Assembly (NCBI GenBank): GCA_947378965.1 | Contig: CANCMG010000026.1 | Coordinates: 1-45,985, forward strand | Direction of reading: 5' to 3' | Length of the DNA stretch: 45,985 nucleotides | Source of the DNA: Alcaligenaceae bacterium | GTDB taxonomy: Bacteria; Pseudomonadota; Gammaproteobacteria; Burkholderiales; Burkholderiaceae_B | Shown here: piece by piece, positions 8,597-17,279 of the stretch | Numbering within the stretch: the first letter of the stretch is position 1 | Layout: every line of letters begins with the position of its first letter | Notes under the pieces: model-generated | What the model was told of the DNA's origin: nothing | What the model saw: the letters and a program-made list of their open reading frames with translations, nothing else | Databases searched by the model: none | Position numbers and translations under genes: made by a program

Positions 8597-8637
8597 GTCA
8601 AATTATTCTTGGCTTGTGATATCTCGGGCGCGGACAT

Positions 8638-8654
8638 TTCGGATATTATCCGAA
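8638..8654. repeat. Short perfect hairpin after the HEPN/MNT pair
   Basis: TTCGGAT and ATCCGAA form a 7-bp stem with an ATT loop, 42 bp after the mntA stop. No T-run follows on either strand, so it is not a classical terminator. It could still end or stabilise the mRNA. Confidence 0.4.
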
Positions 8655-8735
8655 GCGATAAGATGAACTCGTGCTGTTCGAGGCGAGTCTTGCAGCCCTA
8701 ACCGCCTAACGGCTCGATCCACTGTTCTTTAAGTT

Positions 8736-8797
8736 GATCTCGGCTTAACTTCGGCTTAAGTTCACGCGAACTTCGAGTTTATCTCGGCTTAACTTCG
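8736..8797. repeat. Direct repeat plus inverted repeat upstream of the maturase stop
   Basis: The 17-base word ATCTCGGCTTAACTTCG occurs at 8737-8753 and again at 8781-8797. Between the copies lies the inverted repeat AAGTTC-ACGC-GAACTT (8758-8773). The block sits between the convergent ends of mntA and the sulfatase maturase gene. No coding role is visible. It may be a small degraded repeat element. Confidence 0.6.
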
Positions 8798-8799
8798 TA

Positions 8800-10050
8800 T
8801 TACCGCAAATGGCCCAGTTGTCGCAGAATGCGAACGACATCTGGGCCAATGTGTTCATAAAACCGATAAAGTCCTGAGCACAAGTAATTCAGTCCGGCCT
8901 CGCCCGTGCGTGTTTTGATCAGGCGATTTTTAGGACACTCGCCCCAGCACAGCTTTAGGTAATCACATTCGCGACACTGCTTGGGCAAGGTGTCGCGCTT
9001 ATCCATCCCAAATTTTTCTTGTGTGGCTGAAAATGCCAAATCGCCCAAGTGTGTTTGTTTGATTGTGCCAAGTTTATACTCTGGATATACGAAGTGATCA
9101 CACGAATACACCGTGCCATCGTGTTCAAGCGCCAAGCCTTTGCCGCAAAACTCGGCCTGCGTGCACGTTTGCGCGGGCATCCCTGCAGCTTGCGCCACAG
9201 CGGTTTCAAACAAATTGACATGCACACGACCATAGTCAGTCGCCAACCACTCATCCCACACGCCTGATAAAAAACTGCCATAGTCGTCTGGGTCAACCGA
9301 CCAGTCGGTGACAATCGACAATGGGTGACCCGGCTTTGCGCGAGCGCTATCTTGCAGAGGTGCAGCCGAGAAATCCATTTTTGCCGGCGCCGCTTGCTTG
9401 AATGCGCGCGGTTCAACTGCAGGATTAAATTGCACCCGCCAGGTACCGACCTCGTCGGCCAAAAAGCGGTAGACCTCTTTGGGGTGCAGCGCATTGCGGC
9501 GATTCACGACGCACAACGCGGCAAAAGATACTTCAGCGTCTACCAAACGTTTTGCCGCACTCATCACATAATCAAAGGTCGGCTTGCCATTGTTTGTTTT
9601 TCGATACGCATCATGCAACTCACGCGGGCCGTCGATCGACAGGCCCACATGAAAATGATTGTCTTTTAAAAATCGCACCCAATCCGCATCAAGCGCAATG
9701 CCGTTGGTTTGTAGATCATTTTCTATTTTTTGATTAGGCTTTGCATACTTGTTTTGCAAAGCCACCACTTGCTGATAAAACGGCAACCCTAGCAAGGTAG
9801 GCTCACCACCTTGCCACGAAAACACAACTTGCTCGCCAGTTTGACTTTCGATGTATTGCCGCACATATTGCTCAAGCGTAGCGGCATCCATCCGCGCATG
9901 CTTGGGTTGCTCGAGCAGTTCAGTTTTGTGCAGGTAAAAGCAATAATCGCAATCGATATTGCACTCAGCACCCGAAGGTTTAGCCATCGTGTGAAAGCGA
10001 TAGTGCCTACCCGCGGGTAACGGCGGTAAGTTATGCGCGGGCAGTGTCAC
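8800..10050 (-). CDS. Anaerobic sulfatase-maturating enzyme-like radical SAM protein
   Basis: A 416-residue radical SAM protein of the anSME/SPASM type. The SAM cluster motif C-x3-C-x2-C is at C30, C34 and C37 (CNIDCDYC). The C-terminal half carries auxiliary-cluster cysteines in FCGKG, YSCDHF, CRECDYLKLCWGECP and YLCSG. Known members convert a Cys or Ser of sulfatases to formylglycine using reductive cleavage of S-adenosylmethionine. No sulfatase gene is in view, so the substrate is encoded elsewhere or is a different peptide. It lies 58 bp downstream of the SYLF gene on the same strand, and the gap has no obvious terminator. Confidence 0.88.
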   Translation of the reverse strand: MTLPAHNLPPLPAGRHYRFHTMAKPSGAECNIDCDYCFYLHKTELLEQPKHARMDAATLEQYVRQYIESQTGEQVVFSWQGGEPTLLGLPFYQQVVALQNKYAKPNQKIENDLQTNGIALDADWVRFLKDNHFHVGLSIDGPRELHDAYRKTNNGKPTFDYVMSAAKRLVDAEVSFAALCVVNRRNALHPKEVYRFLADEVGTWRVQFNPAVEPRAFKQAAPAKMDFSAAPLQDSARAKPGHPLSIVTDWSVDPDDYGSFLSGVWDEWLATDYGRVHVNLFETAVAQAAGMPAQTCTQAEFCGKGLALEHDGTVYSCDHFVYPEYKLGTIKQTHLGDLAFSATQEKFGMDKRDTLPKQCRECDYLKLCWGECPKNRLIKTRTGEAGLNYLCSGLYRFYEHIGPDVVRILRQLGHLR

Positions 10051-10108
10051 TGAACACCCTTCTGACTAGCAAGAAGACGGCGGCGACAGGTGTACGAAAT
10101 ACGCACAC

Positions 10109-10663
10109 TCACTTGGTGATCTTAGTAATTTTGTTACCTTGAATGCCAATGCCTGCCATCAAGCCTTTTTGATTGAAGACAAAAGCGTAGATATCGTCTT
10201 GTAATGTGGTGGTGGTGTGCGTCACACCTTTACCCTGGTCCACCACCACAATGCTTGGGCCTACACCGACTTCAAAGCCCTGGGTCGCATCAAGCGCTTT
10301 CAAGGCGCTTTCGGTCATGAAGAACATCGCATAACCGTACTCTTGCACACCTGCCTGAAAGCCATACGAGGCCCCGCCCGTGTTGTAGTAAGCCGTCGCT
10401 TTGCCGTCGCGCCACAACACGCCCTCGCCAAATTGACCGCCCACGATGAGGCCGGCTTTCTTAACATCCGGAAACACTAGCATGGCCACTGCGTGCTTGC
10501 TCAGAGCGTTTGCCGAAGCATTTTGGGCGATCAACGAGTTTAAGGCCGCCTGCGAAGTACGCTCGAGCGTCGCACGATCGTCAGCGCGCGCAACTGTCGA
10601 CAAACAAAGCGCTGCGGCAGCGCTGAGCAAAACAAAAAAACGAAATGCTTGTTGGAAAAACAT
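10109..10663 (-). CDS. SYLF-domain (Ysc84-like, DUF500) lipid-binding protein, probably exported
   Basis: A 184-residue protein with an N-terminal hydrophobic signal (about residues 1-27, core FFVLLSAAAALCLSTVARA) and one SYLF domain over the rest. Family-typical stretches are FPDVKKAGLIVGGQFGEGVL, the TGGASYGFQAGVQ core and the central segment KGVTHTTTTLQDDIYAF. SYLF proteins bind phosphoinositides in eukaryotes; the bacterial role is poorly known, with periplasmic or envelope association likely. It is separated from the upstream Bug gene by a probable terminator and may be co-transcribed with the radical SAM gene. Confidence 0.85.
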   Translation of the reverse strand: MFFQQAFRFFVLLSAAAALCLSTVARADDRATLERTSQAALNSLIAQNASANALSKHAVAMLVFPDVKKAGLIVGGQFGEGVLWRDGKATAYYNTGGASYGFQAGVQEYGYAMFFMTESALKALDATQGFEVGVGPSIVVVDQGKGVTHTTTTLQDDIYAFVFNQKGLMAGIGIQGNKITKITK

Positions 10664-10732
10664 GAGAGCTCCAAAATCAATGAGGCGGCTGAACCCAAAA
10701 AGAGCCTGACCGCTTTATAGAAAATTTACAAC

Positions 10733-10763
10733 TGGAAAAAGAAAATACCCTTACTCGGAAGGG
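10733..10763 (-). terminator. Probable rho-independent terminator of the Bug receptor gene
   Basis: On the minus strand CCCTT and AAGGG pair around a CCGAGT loop (plus-strand 10748-10763) and are followed at once by the T-rich run TATTTTCTTTTT. It lies about 50 bases past the stop of the Bug gene ending at 10816. The stem is short, so termination may be partial. Confidence 0.5.
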
Positions 10764-10815
10764 GCCAACCTAAAACCCTTAAACCAGCCAAAACAATTAA
10801 AGCACGACTAGCACG

Positions 10816-11799
10816 TTATTTTTTCTCAAGCCCCGAGATCTCGACCATCTCGCCCCAAAGTTTGTAGTTATGGGCAACAAACTGACCGAACTGTGCGGGG
10901 GTGTCACTGGTGACCACTTCAGTCCCTAAAGCCACGAGTTTGCGCGCGGTATCGGGGTCCGCCAAGGCACGATTGAGTACGCCATGCAATTTATCAATGA
11001 TCGGCTGCGGCGTATTTTTTACCGCAAACATACCAATCCAAGCCCCTAAATTAAAGCTGCCAATGCCTTTTTCTTCGATCGTAGGAACTGAAGGATCCAT
11101 CGCCGTGCGTTTTGTCGTGCTCACGGCCAGCGCATTGAGGCGCCCTGACACCACATGCGGATACACCGTCACCATCGTATCAAAGGTGGCGTCCACGTTG
11201 CCACCGATCACATCGGCTTGCGATTGGGTGCTGCCTTGATAAGGCACGTGGACCATCTTCACCCCTGCTTTTTGCAACAACAGCAACATCACTAAATGGC
11301 TGGTGGTGCCATTACCAATCGAGGCGTACGTCAGCAGGTCTGGGTTTGCCTTTGCATAAGCGATATATTTTTCAAAGGTATCGAGGCCTTTGGTTTTATT
11401 GCTTACCAGCAAAAAGGGCAACCACGAAGTTTGACCAATCGGTGCAAAATCCGTTAAGGGCGAGTAAGGCAAGTTTTTCATCAGATGTGCAGCCGTACCC
11501 ATCGGCGCGGTCGCGCTCAAGAGCAGGGTGTACCCATCGGGTTGCGACTTGGCAACCTCAGCAGGGGCTAGGGTGCCGCCTACGCCGGGTTTATTCTTGA
11601 TAATGATAGGCTGACCAAGATCTTTACTCATCTTGTCGGCCAAAATTCGACCGACCGAATCGGTTGAGGTGCCAGGCGGAAATCCAATCCAGATAGAAAG
11701 GGGTTTATCTGGATAGGTGCCCTGAGCCTGGCTAAGCAGCGGTCCAACCGCAGCCCCGAGGCACACACCGGCTAAAGCAAAGAAGCGAAGCAGTTTCAT
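10816..11799 (-). CDS. Bug/TctC-family periplasmic solute receptor
   Basis: A 327-residue receptor of the tripartite tricarboxylate transporter (Bug) family. The signal peptide covers about residues 1-26. The mature protein opens YPDKPLSIWIGFPPGTSTDS, the typical first strand and carboxylate-binding loop, and later has KNKPGVGGTLAPAEVA and QPDGYTLLL. No TctA/TctB membrane partners are nearby, which is common for Bug proteins. It is monocistronic by position, with a probable terminator downstream and a divergent cupin-like gene upstream. The ligand is unknown. Confidence 0.88.
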   Translation of the reverse strand: MKLLRFFALAGVCLGAAVGPLLSQAQGTYPDKPLSIWIGFPPGTSTDSVGRILADKMSKDLGQPIIIKNKPGVGGTLAPAEVAKSQPDGYTLLLSATAPMGTAAHLMKNLPYSPLTDFAPIGQTSWLPFLLVSNKTKGLDTFEKYIAYAKANPDLLTYASIGNGTTSHLVMLLLLQKAGVKMVHVPYQGSTQSQADVIGGNVDATFDTMVTVYPHVVSGRLNALAVSTTKRTAMDPSVPTIEEKGIGSFNLGAWIGMFAVKNTPQPIIDKLHGVLNRALADPDTARKLVALGTEVVTSDTPAQFGQFVAHNYKLWGEMVEISGLEKK

Positions 11800-11998
11800 A
11801 CGTTCAGTCTCCGTGGGTATTGCGCCTGTCTTTGAGTGCTACATCTGTTGTTCGTGCGTCTGTCTTTAACTGCAGTCTAGCGCGAAATCACCCTTTCAAC
11901 GCCGAATGGCGGCCTCTCTATCGACAGCGGACGCCTCAGGAAGGTAAGATTGCGTCAAACACAGTTATTCAGTTGCCTTTTCTTAGGGATCGTCCGAC

Positions 11999-12784
11999 AT
12001 GCCATCCTTTGCCACTCGCGAGCACGCGCTCGCCAACCGCCACTACAACAAGCTGCCCAATGGCACGATTACGCACGTATCCTCGTGTATTGGCGTGAAT
12101 TCAGTTGAGCGTAAAGCCACCGGCTTGCCGGCGCGCCCGCCCGAAGCCTTTCCACCACCGCTTGAGCCGATTGCCTTTTTGGTCGAACAAGCGGCCAATA
12201 TGTCGATCCCCGGTCATTACCATCAAGCGGATCAGTTTCAAGTTTTTGTGGCCGGGGGCGGCAAGTTTGGCATCAAACCCATTGAGGGTCTGACCGTGCA
12301 CTACGCGATGGGGTTCACGCCCTACGCGCCGATTCATGCGGCCGAGGCAGGCGTCGAGTACTACACCTTGCGCAACGGCTGGGATCCTGGTGCGCGTTGG
12401 ATGCCCGACTATAAAGAGGGTCTCAAGGGGCGCACGAAAGATTACCGTCATGGTTTGGGATTGATTCCTCCTTTGTTAGGCGACGCCCAGGGTCCAAAAA
12501 ACCTCACCGCCGTCGTCGAACATCCGGTTGTCCCCTTCGAGGCCGATGGGTTGGGCGCAACGCTTTACCATGCTGCGCCTGGTCAACAAATCGCAGGTCC
12601 TGCGCCAAGCGAAGGGCGTGGTCAATACTGGATGGTGATGAGCGGCGAGTGCCAATTCAATGAACATCTGGGTGGCAAACAAGCCTTGTTATTTATCGAT
12701 CCCAACGATCAAGCGCCCGTGATTACTGCGGGCAAAGACGGTGCGTCGGTCTTGCTGATGCAGTTTCCAAAGCGCGAGCAATAA
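11999..12784 (+). CDS. Cupin-like protein of unknown function
   Basis: A 261-residue soluble protein. The stretch GHYHQADQFQVFVAGGGKFG (about residues 73-92) fits the cupin motif with two metal-binding His and a downstream acidic/Gln residue. The second half (QYWMVMSGECQF) looks like a second, weaker barrel, so it may be a bicupin. A ribosome site AGGGA lies 8 bases before the ATG. It overlaps the next gene, a Bug receptor, by 1 bp (TAATG). It may be a metal-dependent enzyme or ligand-binding protein of the same acid pathway; I cannot assign a reaction. Confidence 0.6.
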   Translation: MPSFATREHALANRHYNKLPNGTITHVSSCIGVNSVERKATGLPARPPEAFPPPLEPIAFLVEQAANMSIPGHYHQADQFQVFVAGGGKFGIKPIEGLTVHYAMGFTPYAPIHAAEAGVEYYTLRNGWDPGARWMPDYKEGLKGRTKDYRHGLGLIPPLLGDAQGPKNLTAVVEHPVVPFEADGLGATLYHAAPGQQIAGPAPSEGRGQYWMVMSGECQFNEHLGGKQALLFIDPNDQAPVITAGKDGASVLLMQFPKREQ

Positions 12785-13749
12785 TGCGCAAGACTCTCGC
12801 GCGGTTGACCCTCAGTTTTTTTGTGCTCGGTCTACTCGCTTGGGGGCCGGTATCAAAGGCTGCCGAAGGGCCGCTCAGAATCATTGTCATCGTGGCACCC
12901 GGCGGCAGTGCTGATGCCATGGCGCGCATGGTCAGTGAAAAGATCGGCCCGCTTCTGAACACCATGACCGTCGTTGAAAACAAGCCTGGCGCGGGGGGCA
13001 ACCTCGCGACTCAACTTGTTGCTAAAGCCCCGGCAGATGGCTTGACCTTGCTTGTCACCGCGAATAACCACACCATTAACCCAACCCTGTTTGCCGACGC
13101 TGGCTATAGGATCGACGATTTAGTCCCCATCGCGGATTTAATGTGGGGGCCAAGCGTGATGGTGGTACCCGCCAATTCGTCTTATCAATCATTTGATCAA
13201 TTAATAGCCGATGCCAAAAAAAGACCTGATGCGATTACCTATGGCAGCGCGGGGATCGGTACACCTAGCCACATTGCGGGTGAACTCTTAAACCAGGCCG
13301 CTGGAATCAAGCTTGCCCACGCTCCCTATCGTGGCTCGGGCCCTTCGCTCACTGATTTAGCGGGCGGCCAGATTCCGGTCGTACTGTCCTCCTTAGTGGC
13401 CGCGATGCCCTTGATCAAGTCGGGCAGAATTCGCCCCTTAGCCGTCACGTCAAGCAAACGCTGGCCCGGCGCTGAGACGATCCCAACAGTCGCTGAGTTT
13501 GGTTTACCTAAATTTGAACATCTGACGTTTATTGGCCTGATGGCACCCAAAGGCACCACTCAAACTCAAGCGAACGCCCTCAGCCAAGCGGTCATGAAAG
13601 TGCTCGCCGACCCTGCAGTAACTGCCAAAGTCGCCAGTCTGGGAGGCGAAGTTGGCCACATGAACGCGCAAGAATTTAAACAATACATCGATACCGATTA
13701 CAAGGTCTCGCGTCAGATTGTTCAGTCAACTGGAATGAAACCCGAATGA
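12784..13749 (+). CDS. Bug/TctC-family periplasmic solute receptor
   Basis: A 321-residue Bug-family receptor with signal peptide over about residues 1-26 (FFVLGLLAWGPVSKAA). Diagnostic segments are IVIVAPGGSADAMAR, VVENKPGAGGNLATQLVA and APADGLTLLV. It starts inside the cupin stop codon and its own stop overlaps the following CoA-transferase start (ATGA). This tight coupling suggests that the imported ligand, or a product of it, is the substrate of that CoA-transferase. Confidence 0.88.
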   Translation: MRKTLARLTLSFFVLGLLAWGPVSKAAEGPLRIIVIVAPGGSADAMARMVSEKIGPLLNTMTVVENKPGAGGNLATQLVAKAPADGLTLLVTANNHTINPTLFADAGYRIDDLVPIADLMWGPSVMVVPANSSYQSFDQLIADAKKRPDAITYGSAGIGTPSHIAGELLNQAAGIKLAHAPYRGSGPSLTDLAGGQIPVVLSSLVAAMPLIKSGRIRPLAVTSSKRWPGAETIPTVAEFGLPKFEHLTFIGLMAPKGTTQTQANALSQAVMKVLADPAVTAKVASLGGEVGHMNAQEFKQYIDTDYKVSRQIVQSTGMKPE

Positions 13750-14966
13750 GCACTGCCCTACCTGACCCGACCAAGCCTTTGGCGGGCATGCGCGTACTGG
13801 AGCTGTCGCAAATTATGGCGGGCCCCATCTGCGGCCTCATGTTGGGTGACCTTGGGGCCGAAGTTATCAAGATCGAGAAGTTTCCTGGCGGTGATGATGC
13901 TCGTGCATTTAGCAGTGCAGGTGCTGCAAACACGATGCCCGCGTCATTTCAGATGATCAATCGCGGAAAAAAATCCGTAGCGTTGAATCTGAAGTCAAGG
14001 CTCGGTCGCGACACCTTGCTGAAGATGATTCAACAGGCCGATGTCGTCACCGAAAATTATCGCCCAGGGGCGCTCAAACGCCTAGGTCTGGCTCCTGAAG
14101 ACCTGATCAAAGTCAATCCAAAATTGATCGTGGTGTCAGTCAGTGGGTATGGCTCAATCGGCCCACTCAGCGAACGTGGCGGCTTTGATTTGGTATTGCA
14201 GGCCTTTAGTGGCTTGATTAGCGTCACCGGCGAAGAAGGCGGTGGTTCAGTCAAACCCGGAGTGCCAACAGCAGACATCAATTCTGGTATGTTAGCAGCG
14301 CTTGGTACGCTCAGTGCCTACATCTACCGGCTGCGCACGGGCCAAGGGCAGTGGGTGCAAACCTCATTGCTGCAGGCCTCAATGCAACAACTCTATTGGC
14401 AAGCCGCCCTATTTTTTGCAAGTGGTGTGATGCCTAAACGTTTAGGCACTGCCCACCCATTAATTGCGCCGTATCAAACCTTTACGTGTGCCGATGGCGA
14501 ACTGGCGATTGGTGGCGGCAACGCGGCGATCTGGAAGAAACTACTTGAGGTGCTTGAAAAGCCTCAGTGGAACGAAGATGTACGTTTTAACTCAAGCAAA
14601 ACTAGGCTGGATAATCGCCCCGTACTTGAGACCTTGATGAACGAGGTGTTGCGCAAACACACGCGCGCACATTGGGAAGAAAAACTATTAGCCGCCGGCG
14701 TGCCTTGCGGCCCAGTACAAAACGTCGCCGAGGCACTTAACCATCCACAAACTCAAGCGCTGAATATGGTCATTGACGTTGAAGATGCCAACGGTGGTTC
14801 GATGCGCTCGCTGGGTTTACCGATATTGTTTGATGGTACCAATAGCCCGTCACTCAGCGCTGCACCGCAGCTCGGCCAGCATACAGAAGAGGTTTTAACT
14901 GCCTGGGGAGTCACTGCAGAAGAGTACGCCCTGCTACTCAAAGAACAGGCCTGCATGCAGGCCTGA
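13746..14966 (+). CDS. Family III (CaiB/BaiF) CoA-transferase
   Basis: A 406-residue family III CoA-transferase, the usual length. The N-terminal motif GMRVLELSQIMAGPICG and the RPGALKRLGL segment are present. The catalytic Asp is D177 in GVPTADINSG, aligned with Asp169 of formyl-CoA transferase. These enzymes move CoA between carboxylates through an Asp anhydride intermediate. It is the last gene of a three-gene unit cupin-Bug-CoA-transferase and converges on an enoyl-CoA hydratase-like gene. Donor and acceptor acids are not predictable. Confidence 0.9.
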   Translation: MSTALPDPTKPLAGMRVLELSQIMAGPICGLMLGDLGAEVIKIEKFPGGDDARAFSSAGAANTMPASFQMINRGKKSVALNLKSRLGRDTLLKMIQQADVVTENYRPGALKRLGLAPEDLIKVNPKLIVVSVSGYGSIGPLSERGGFDLVLQAFSGLISVTGEEGGGSVKPGVPTADINSGMLAALGTLSAYIYRLRTGQGQWVQTSLLQASMQQLYWQAALFFASGVMPKRLGTAHPLIAPYQTFTCADGELAIGGGNAAIWKKLLEVLEKPQWNEDVRFNSSKTRLDNRPVLETLMNEVLRKHTRAHWEEKLLAAGVPCGPVQNVAEALNHPQTQALNMVIDVEDANGGSMRSLGLPILFDGTNSPSLSAAPQLGQHTEEVLTAWGVTAEEYALLLKEQACMQA

Positions 14967-15025
14967 CGTTAAGCGCGAGAGCGGTTACCGCACTGACGTT
15001 CTCGAGGCAAATCTGGCCTTTGCGC

Positions 15026-15841
15026 TTAGCGACCTTTAAACTGCGCCGGGCGTTTTTCTAAGAACGCAGCACGGCCTTCTTTGAAGTCGTCGCTGGCAAA
15101 ACAGGCCTTCACCATTTCAACAGCACGCTTAAGGTCTTGCTCTTCTGGTTGAGCACACACCTGACGAATATTGAATTTGCTGGCGGCCACGGTTAACGGT
15201 GCGTTTTCGGCAATCAGCTTGGTGTATTCAGCAATCACCGCATCAATCTCGTCGCCCTTGCACACACGCGACACAAAGCCCATGCGCAACGCATCATGCG
15301 CATCAAAGCGACGTGCCGTCACAAAAATATCGGTCGCGTTGGCCAAGCCAATAATATTGGTGAAGCGATTGATCCCTTTATGGCCATAGCCCAAGCCTAA
15401 ACGCGCGGCTGGCATTCTGAAGGTTGCGTCTTCGGTACAAATTCGAATGTCGCAGGCTGCGGCAAGGCCTAAGCCACCGCCAAAACAGAAGCCGCGAATT
15501 TGCGCAATGACCGGTTTTGAACACTCGACCGGAGCGTTCATTGAGTCTGAGACGGCGTCTTCATAGGCCAACTGGGTTTCTGGCGAGGCACGCAAGGTAT
15601 CAAACTGAGAAATATCAGCGCCCGACACAAAGGCTTTTTCGCCCTGCCCTACGATCACAATGACCCGAACCTCAGGATCGGCGTCAAACGCACGAATCGC
15701 TTTAGGCAGGTCTGTCCACATCTGTACTGACATGGCGTTCATTTTGTTGGGGTTCGAGATCAGGATCGACCCGATCGCACCCTTTTTCTCGGCAACGATG
15801 CTGCCGACGATGATTTTTTTCTCTGTACTTGAGTCTGCCAC
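15026..15841 (-). CDS. Enoyl-CoA hydratase/isomerase (crotonase) family protein
   Basis: A 271-residue crotonase-fold protein. The oxyanion-hole segments are SGADISQF and CFGGGLGLAAACDI. Where classical hydratases have Glu after the MP-E segment and a second Glu near IPGAGG, this protein reads RMPAARLGLGYGHKG, so both catalytic Glu positions appear substituted. It may be an isomerase, hydrolase or dehalogenase-like member rather than a hydratase. It is a single gene, convergent with the CoA-transferase to the left and divergent from another CoA-transferase to the right. Confidence 0.87.
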   Translation of the reverse strand: MADSSTEKKIIVGSIVAEKKGAIGSILISNPNKMNAMSVQMWTDLPKAIRAFDADPEVRVIVIVGQGEKAFVSGADISQFDTLRASPETQLAYEDAVSDSMNAPVECSKPVIAQIRGFCFGGGLGLAAACDIRICTEDATFRMPAARLGLGYGHKGINRFTNIIGLANATDIFVTARRFDAHDALRMGFVSRVCKGDEIDAVIAEYTKLIAENAPLTVAASKFNIRQVCAQPEEQDLKRAVEMVKACFASDDFKEGRAAFLEKRPAQFKGR

Positions 15842-16006
15842 GAAAATTCCCCTTTTTGGACGTTGTGAATCGCTGTTAGTCTAGCAGTATCACTTGCAAA
15901 AACACCCAAAGCAACATATAAAAGACTTCGAAAGTCGGCAGTACACTCGAAATCACAGAAAAATCTGCCCGACCGCCTTTTTGCCTTTCAATCTAAATCG
16001 AACATC

Positions 16007-17203
16007 ATGTCAAAAATCCAGGCCTCTTCAGCACTTTCAAACCTTAAAGTTCTCGATATGTCTCGCGTGCGCGCGGGCCCAAACTGCGTGCGTCTGCTCG
16101 CCGATTTCGGCGCAGACGTCATCCGCATTGAGCCGCCCAAAGGCGTCGATCCTAACGAAGGCATGTTTGCCGCCAACCGCGAAGGTGGCGACTTTCAAAA
16201 CCTGAACCGCAACAAGCGGGCGATCACGTTGAACCTCAAAAAGCCTGGCGCACTCGACATCATGATGCGTCTGGTAAAAACCGCTGACGTCGTGGTTGAA
16301 AACTGGCGTCCAGATATTAAAAACCGCTTGGGCGTTGACTACGAGTCACTCGCCAAAGTGAACCCACGTATTATTTTGGCCAGCATCTCGGGCTATGGCC
16401 AAGAAGGCCCCTACGCGTCGCGCCCCGGCTTTGACCAGATCATGCAAGGCATGGGTGGCTTGATGTCAGTGACTGGCATCCCTGGCCAAGGCCCGGTTCG
16501 TGCTGGCTTAGCCGTTGCCGACATGAGCGCAGGCTTGTATGCCGGCATTGGTATTTTGACCGCGCTGCTTGAGCGTGAGCGTTCAGGCAAAGGGCAATGG
16601 GTACACGCCTCGCTGTTGCACGCGCAAATTGCGATGATGGATTTTCAAGCGGCACGCTACCTCAACGAAGGTGACGTCGCAGGTCAAGCTGGCAACGACC
16701 ATCCAACCTCAAGCCCAATGGGCTTGTTTGAAGCTAGCGATGGCGTCTTTAACCTTGGTGCCTCAGGCCAAGGCAATTGGGTGCGTTTATGCGAACTCGC
16801 CAAGCGCCCAGACTGGATGGCAGACCCTGACTTTGCAAACGAAAAGACCCGCGCGGTCAATCGTGCCAAATGCAATAAAGCGCTTAACGAAGTGTTTCGC
16901 ACACAAACGGTTGCCTACTGGGTCGACAACCTGAACAAGGCAGGCGTGCCCGCAGGCCCGGTCTACAACGTGCCAGAAATGTTTGCCGATGAGCACATCA
17001 AGCAATCGAACATTTCTAAAATGGTGAAAGATAAAAATGGCAAAGAAAAAGGCTTTATCACCCTGCCAACTATCCTAAGTCGCACTCCGGCTGATGTCGT
17101 CACCACCGCTCCACAATGGGGCGAACACACTGCTGAAGTGTTGGGCGAAGTCGGCTATTCAGAAGCAGAAATCGCCAAGTTCTACGAGCAAGGCGTGGTG
17201 TAA
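16007..17203 (+). CDS. Family III (CaiB/BaiF) CoA-transferase
   Basis: A 398-residue family III CoA-transferase. Motifs: LKVLDMSRVRAGPNCVRLL at the N-terminus, NRNKRAITLNLK, and catalytic Asp172 in LAVADMSAGL. It begins a plus-strand run: CoA-transferase, alpha/beta hydrolase, then the receptor, ATPase and permease of an Fe3+-type ABC importer. This order suggests activation of an imported organic acid. A strong hairpin follows its stop codon and could reduce transcription into the hydrolase. Confidence 0.9.
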   Translation: MSKIQASSALSNLKVLDMSRVRAGPNCVRLLADFGADVIRIEPPKGVDPNEGMFAANREGGDFQNLNRNKRAITLNLKKPGALDIMMRLVKTADVVVENWRPDIKNRLGVDYESLAKVNPRIILASISGYGQEGPYASRPGFDQIMQGMGGLMSVTGIPGQGPVRAGLAVADMSAGLYAGIGILTALLERERSGKGQWVHASLLHAQIAMMDFQAARYLNEGDVAGQAGNDHPTSSPMGLFEASDGVFNLGASGQGNWVRLCELAKRPDWMADPDFANEKTRAVNRAKCNKALNEVFRTQTVAYWVDNLNKAGVPAGPVYNVPEMFADEHIKQSNISKMVKDKNGKEKGFITLPTILSRTPADVVTTAPQWGEHTAEVLGEVGYSEAEIAKFYEQGVV

Positions 17204-17218
17204 AAAAACGTTTTATCG

Positions 17219-17241
17219 GTCGTGACAACATTTGTCACGAC
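17219..17241 (+). repeat. Perfect 10-bp hairpin between CoA-transferase and hydrolase genes
   Basis: GTCGTGACAA and TTGTCACGAC form a perfect 10-bp stem with a CAT loop, 16 bp after the CoA-transferase stop. No T-run follows (TGCTTTGG), so it is a processing, pausing or protein-binding site rather than a clear terminator. An alternative TTG start of the next gene would lie within the stem, which argues for the later ATG at 17280. Confidence 0.6.
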
Positions 17242-17279
17242 TGCTTTGGTATAAAAAAATATTCATAACGAGAGACAGT

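Noticed and set aside
8955-9494. 179-codon minus-strand open frame
   Set aside because: It is an alternate frame inside the radical SAM gene, without recognisable motifs.
14968-15028. TAAGCGC/GCGCTTA pair as a terminator between convergent genes
   Set aside because: The arms are 7 bp apart by about 45 bases and no T-run follows; likely chance.
17232-17279. Upstream TTG start for the alpha/beta hydrolase
   Set aside because: It begins inside a 10-bp hairpin stem, adds a non-family leader, and the ATG at 17280 has a purine-rich ribosome site.
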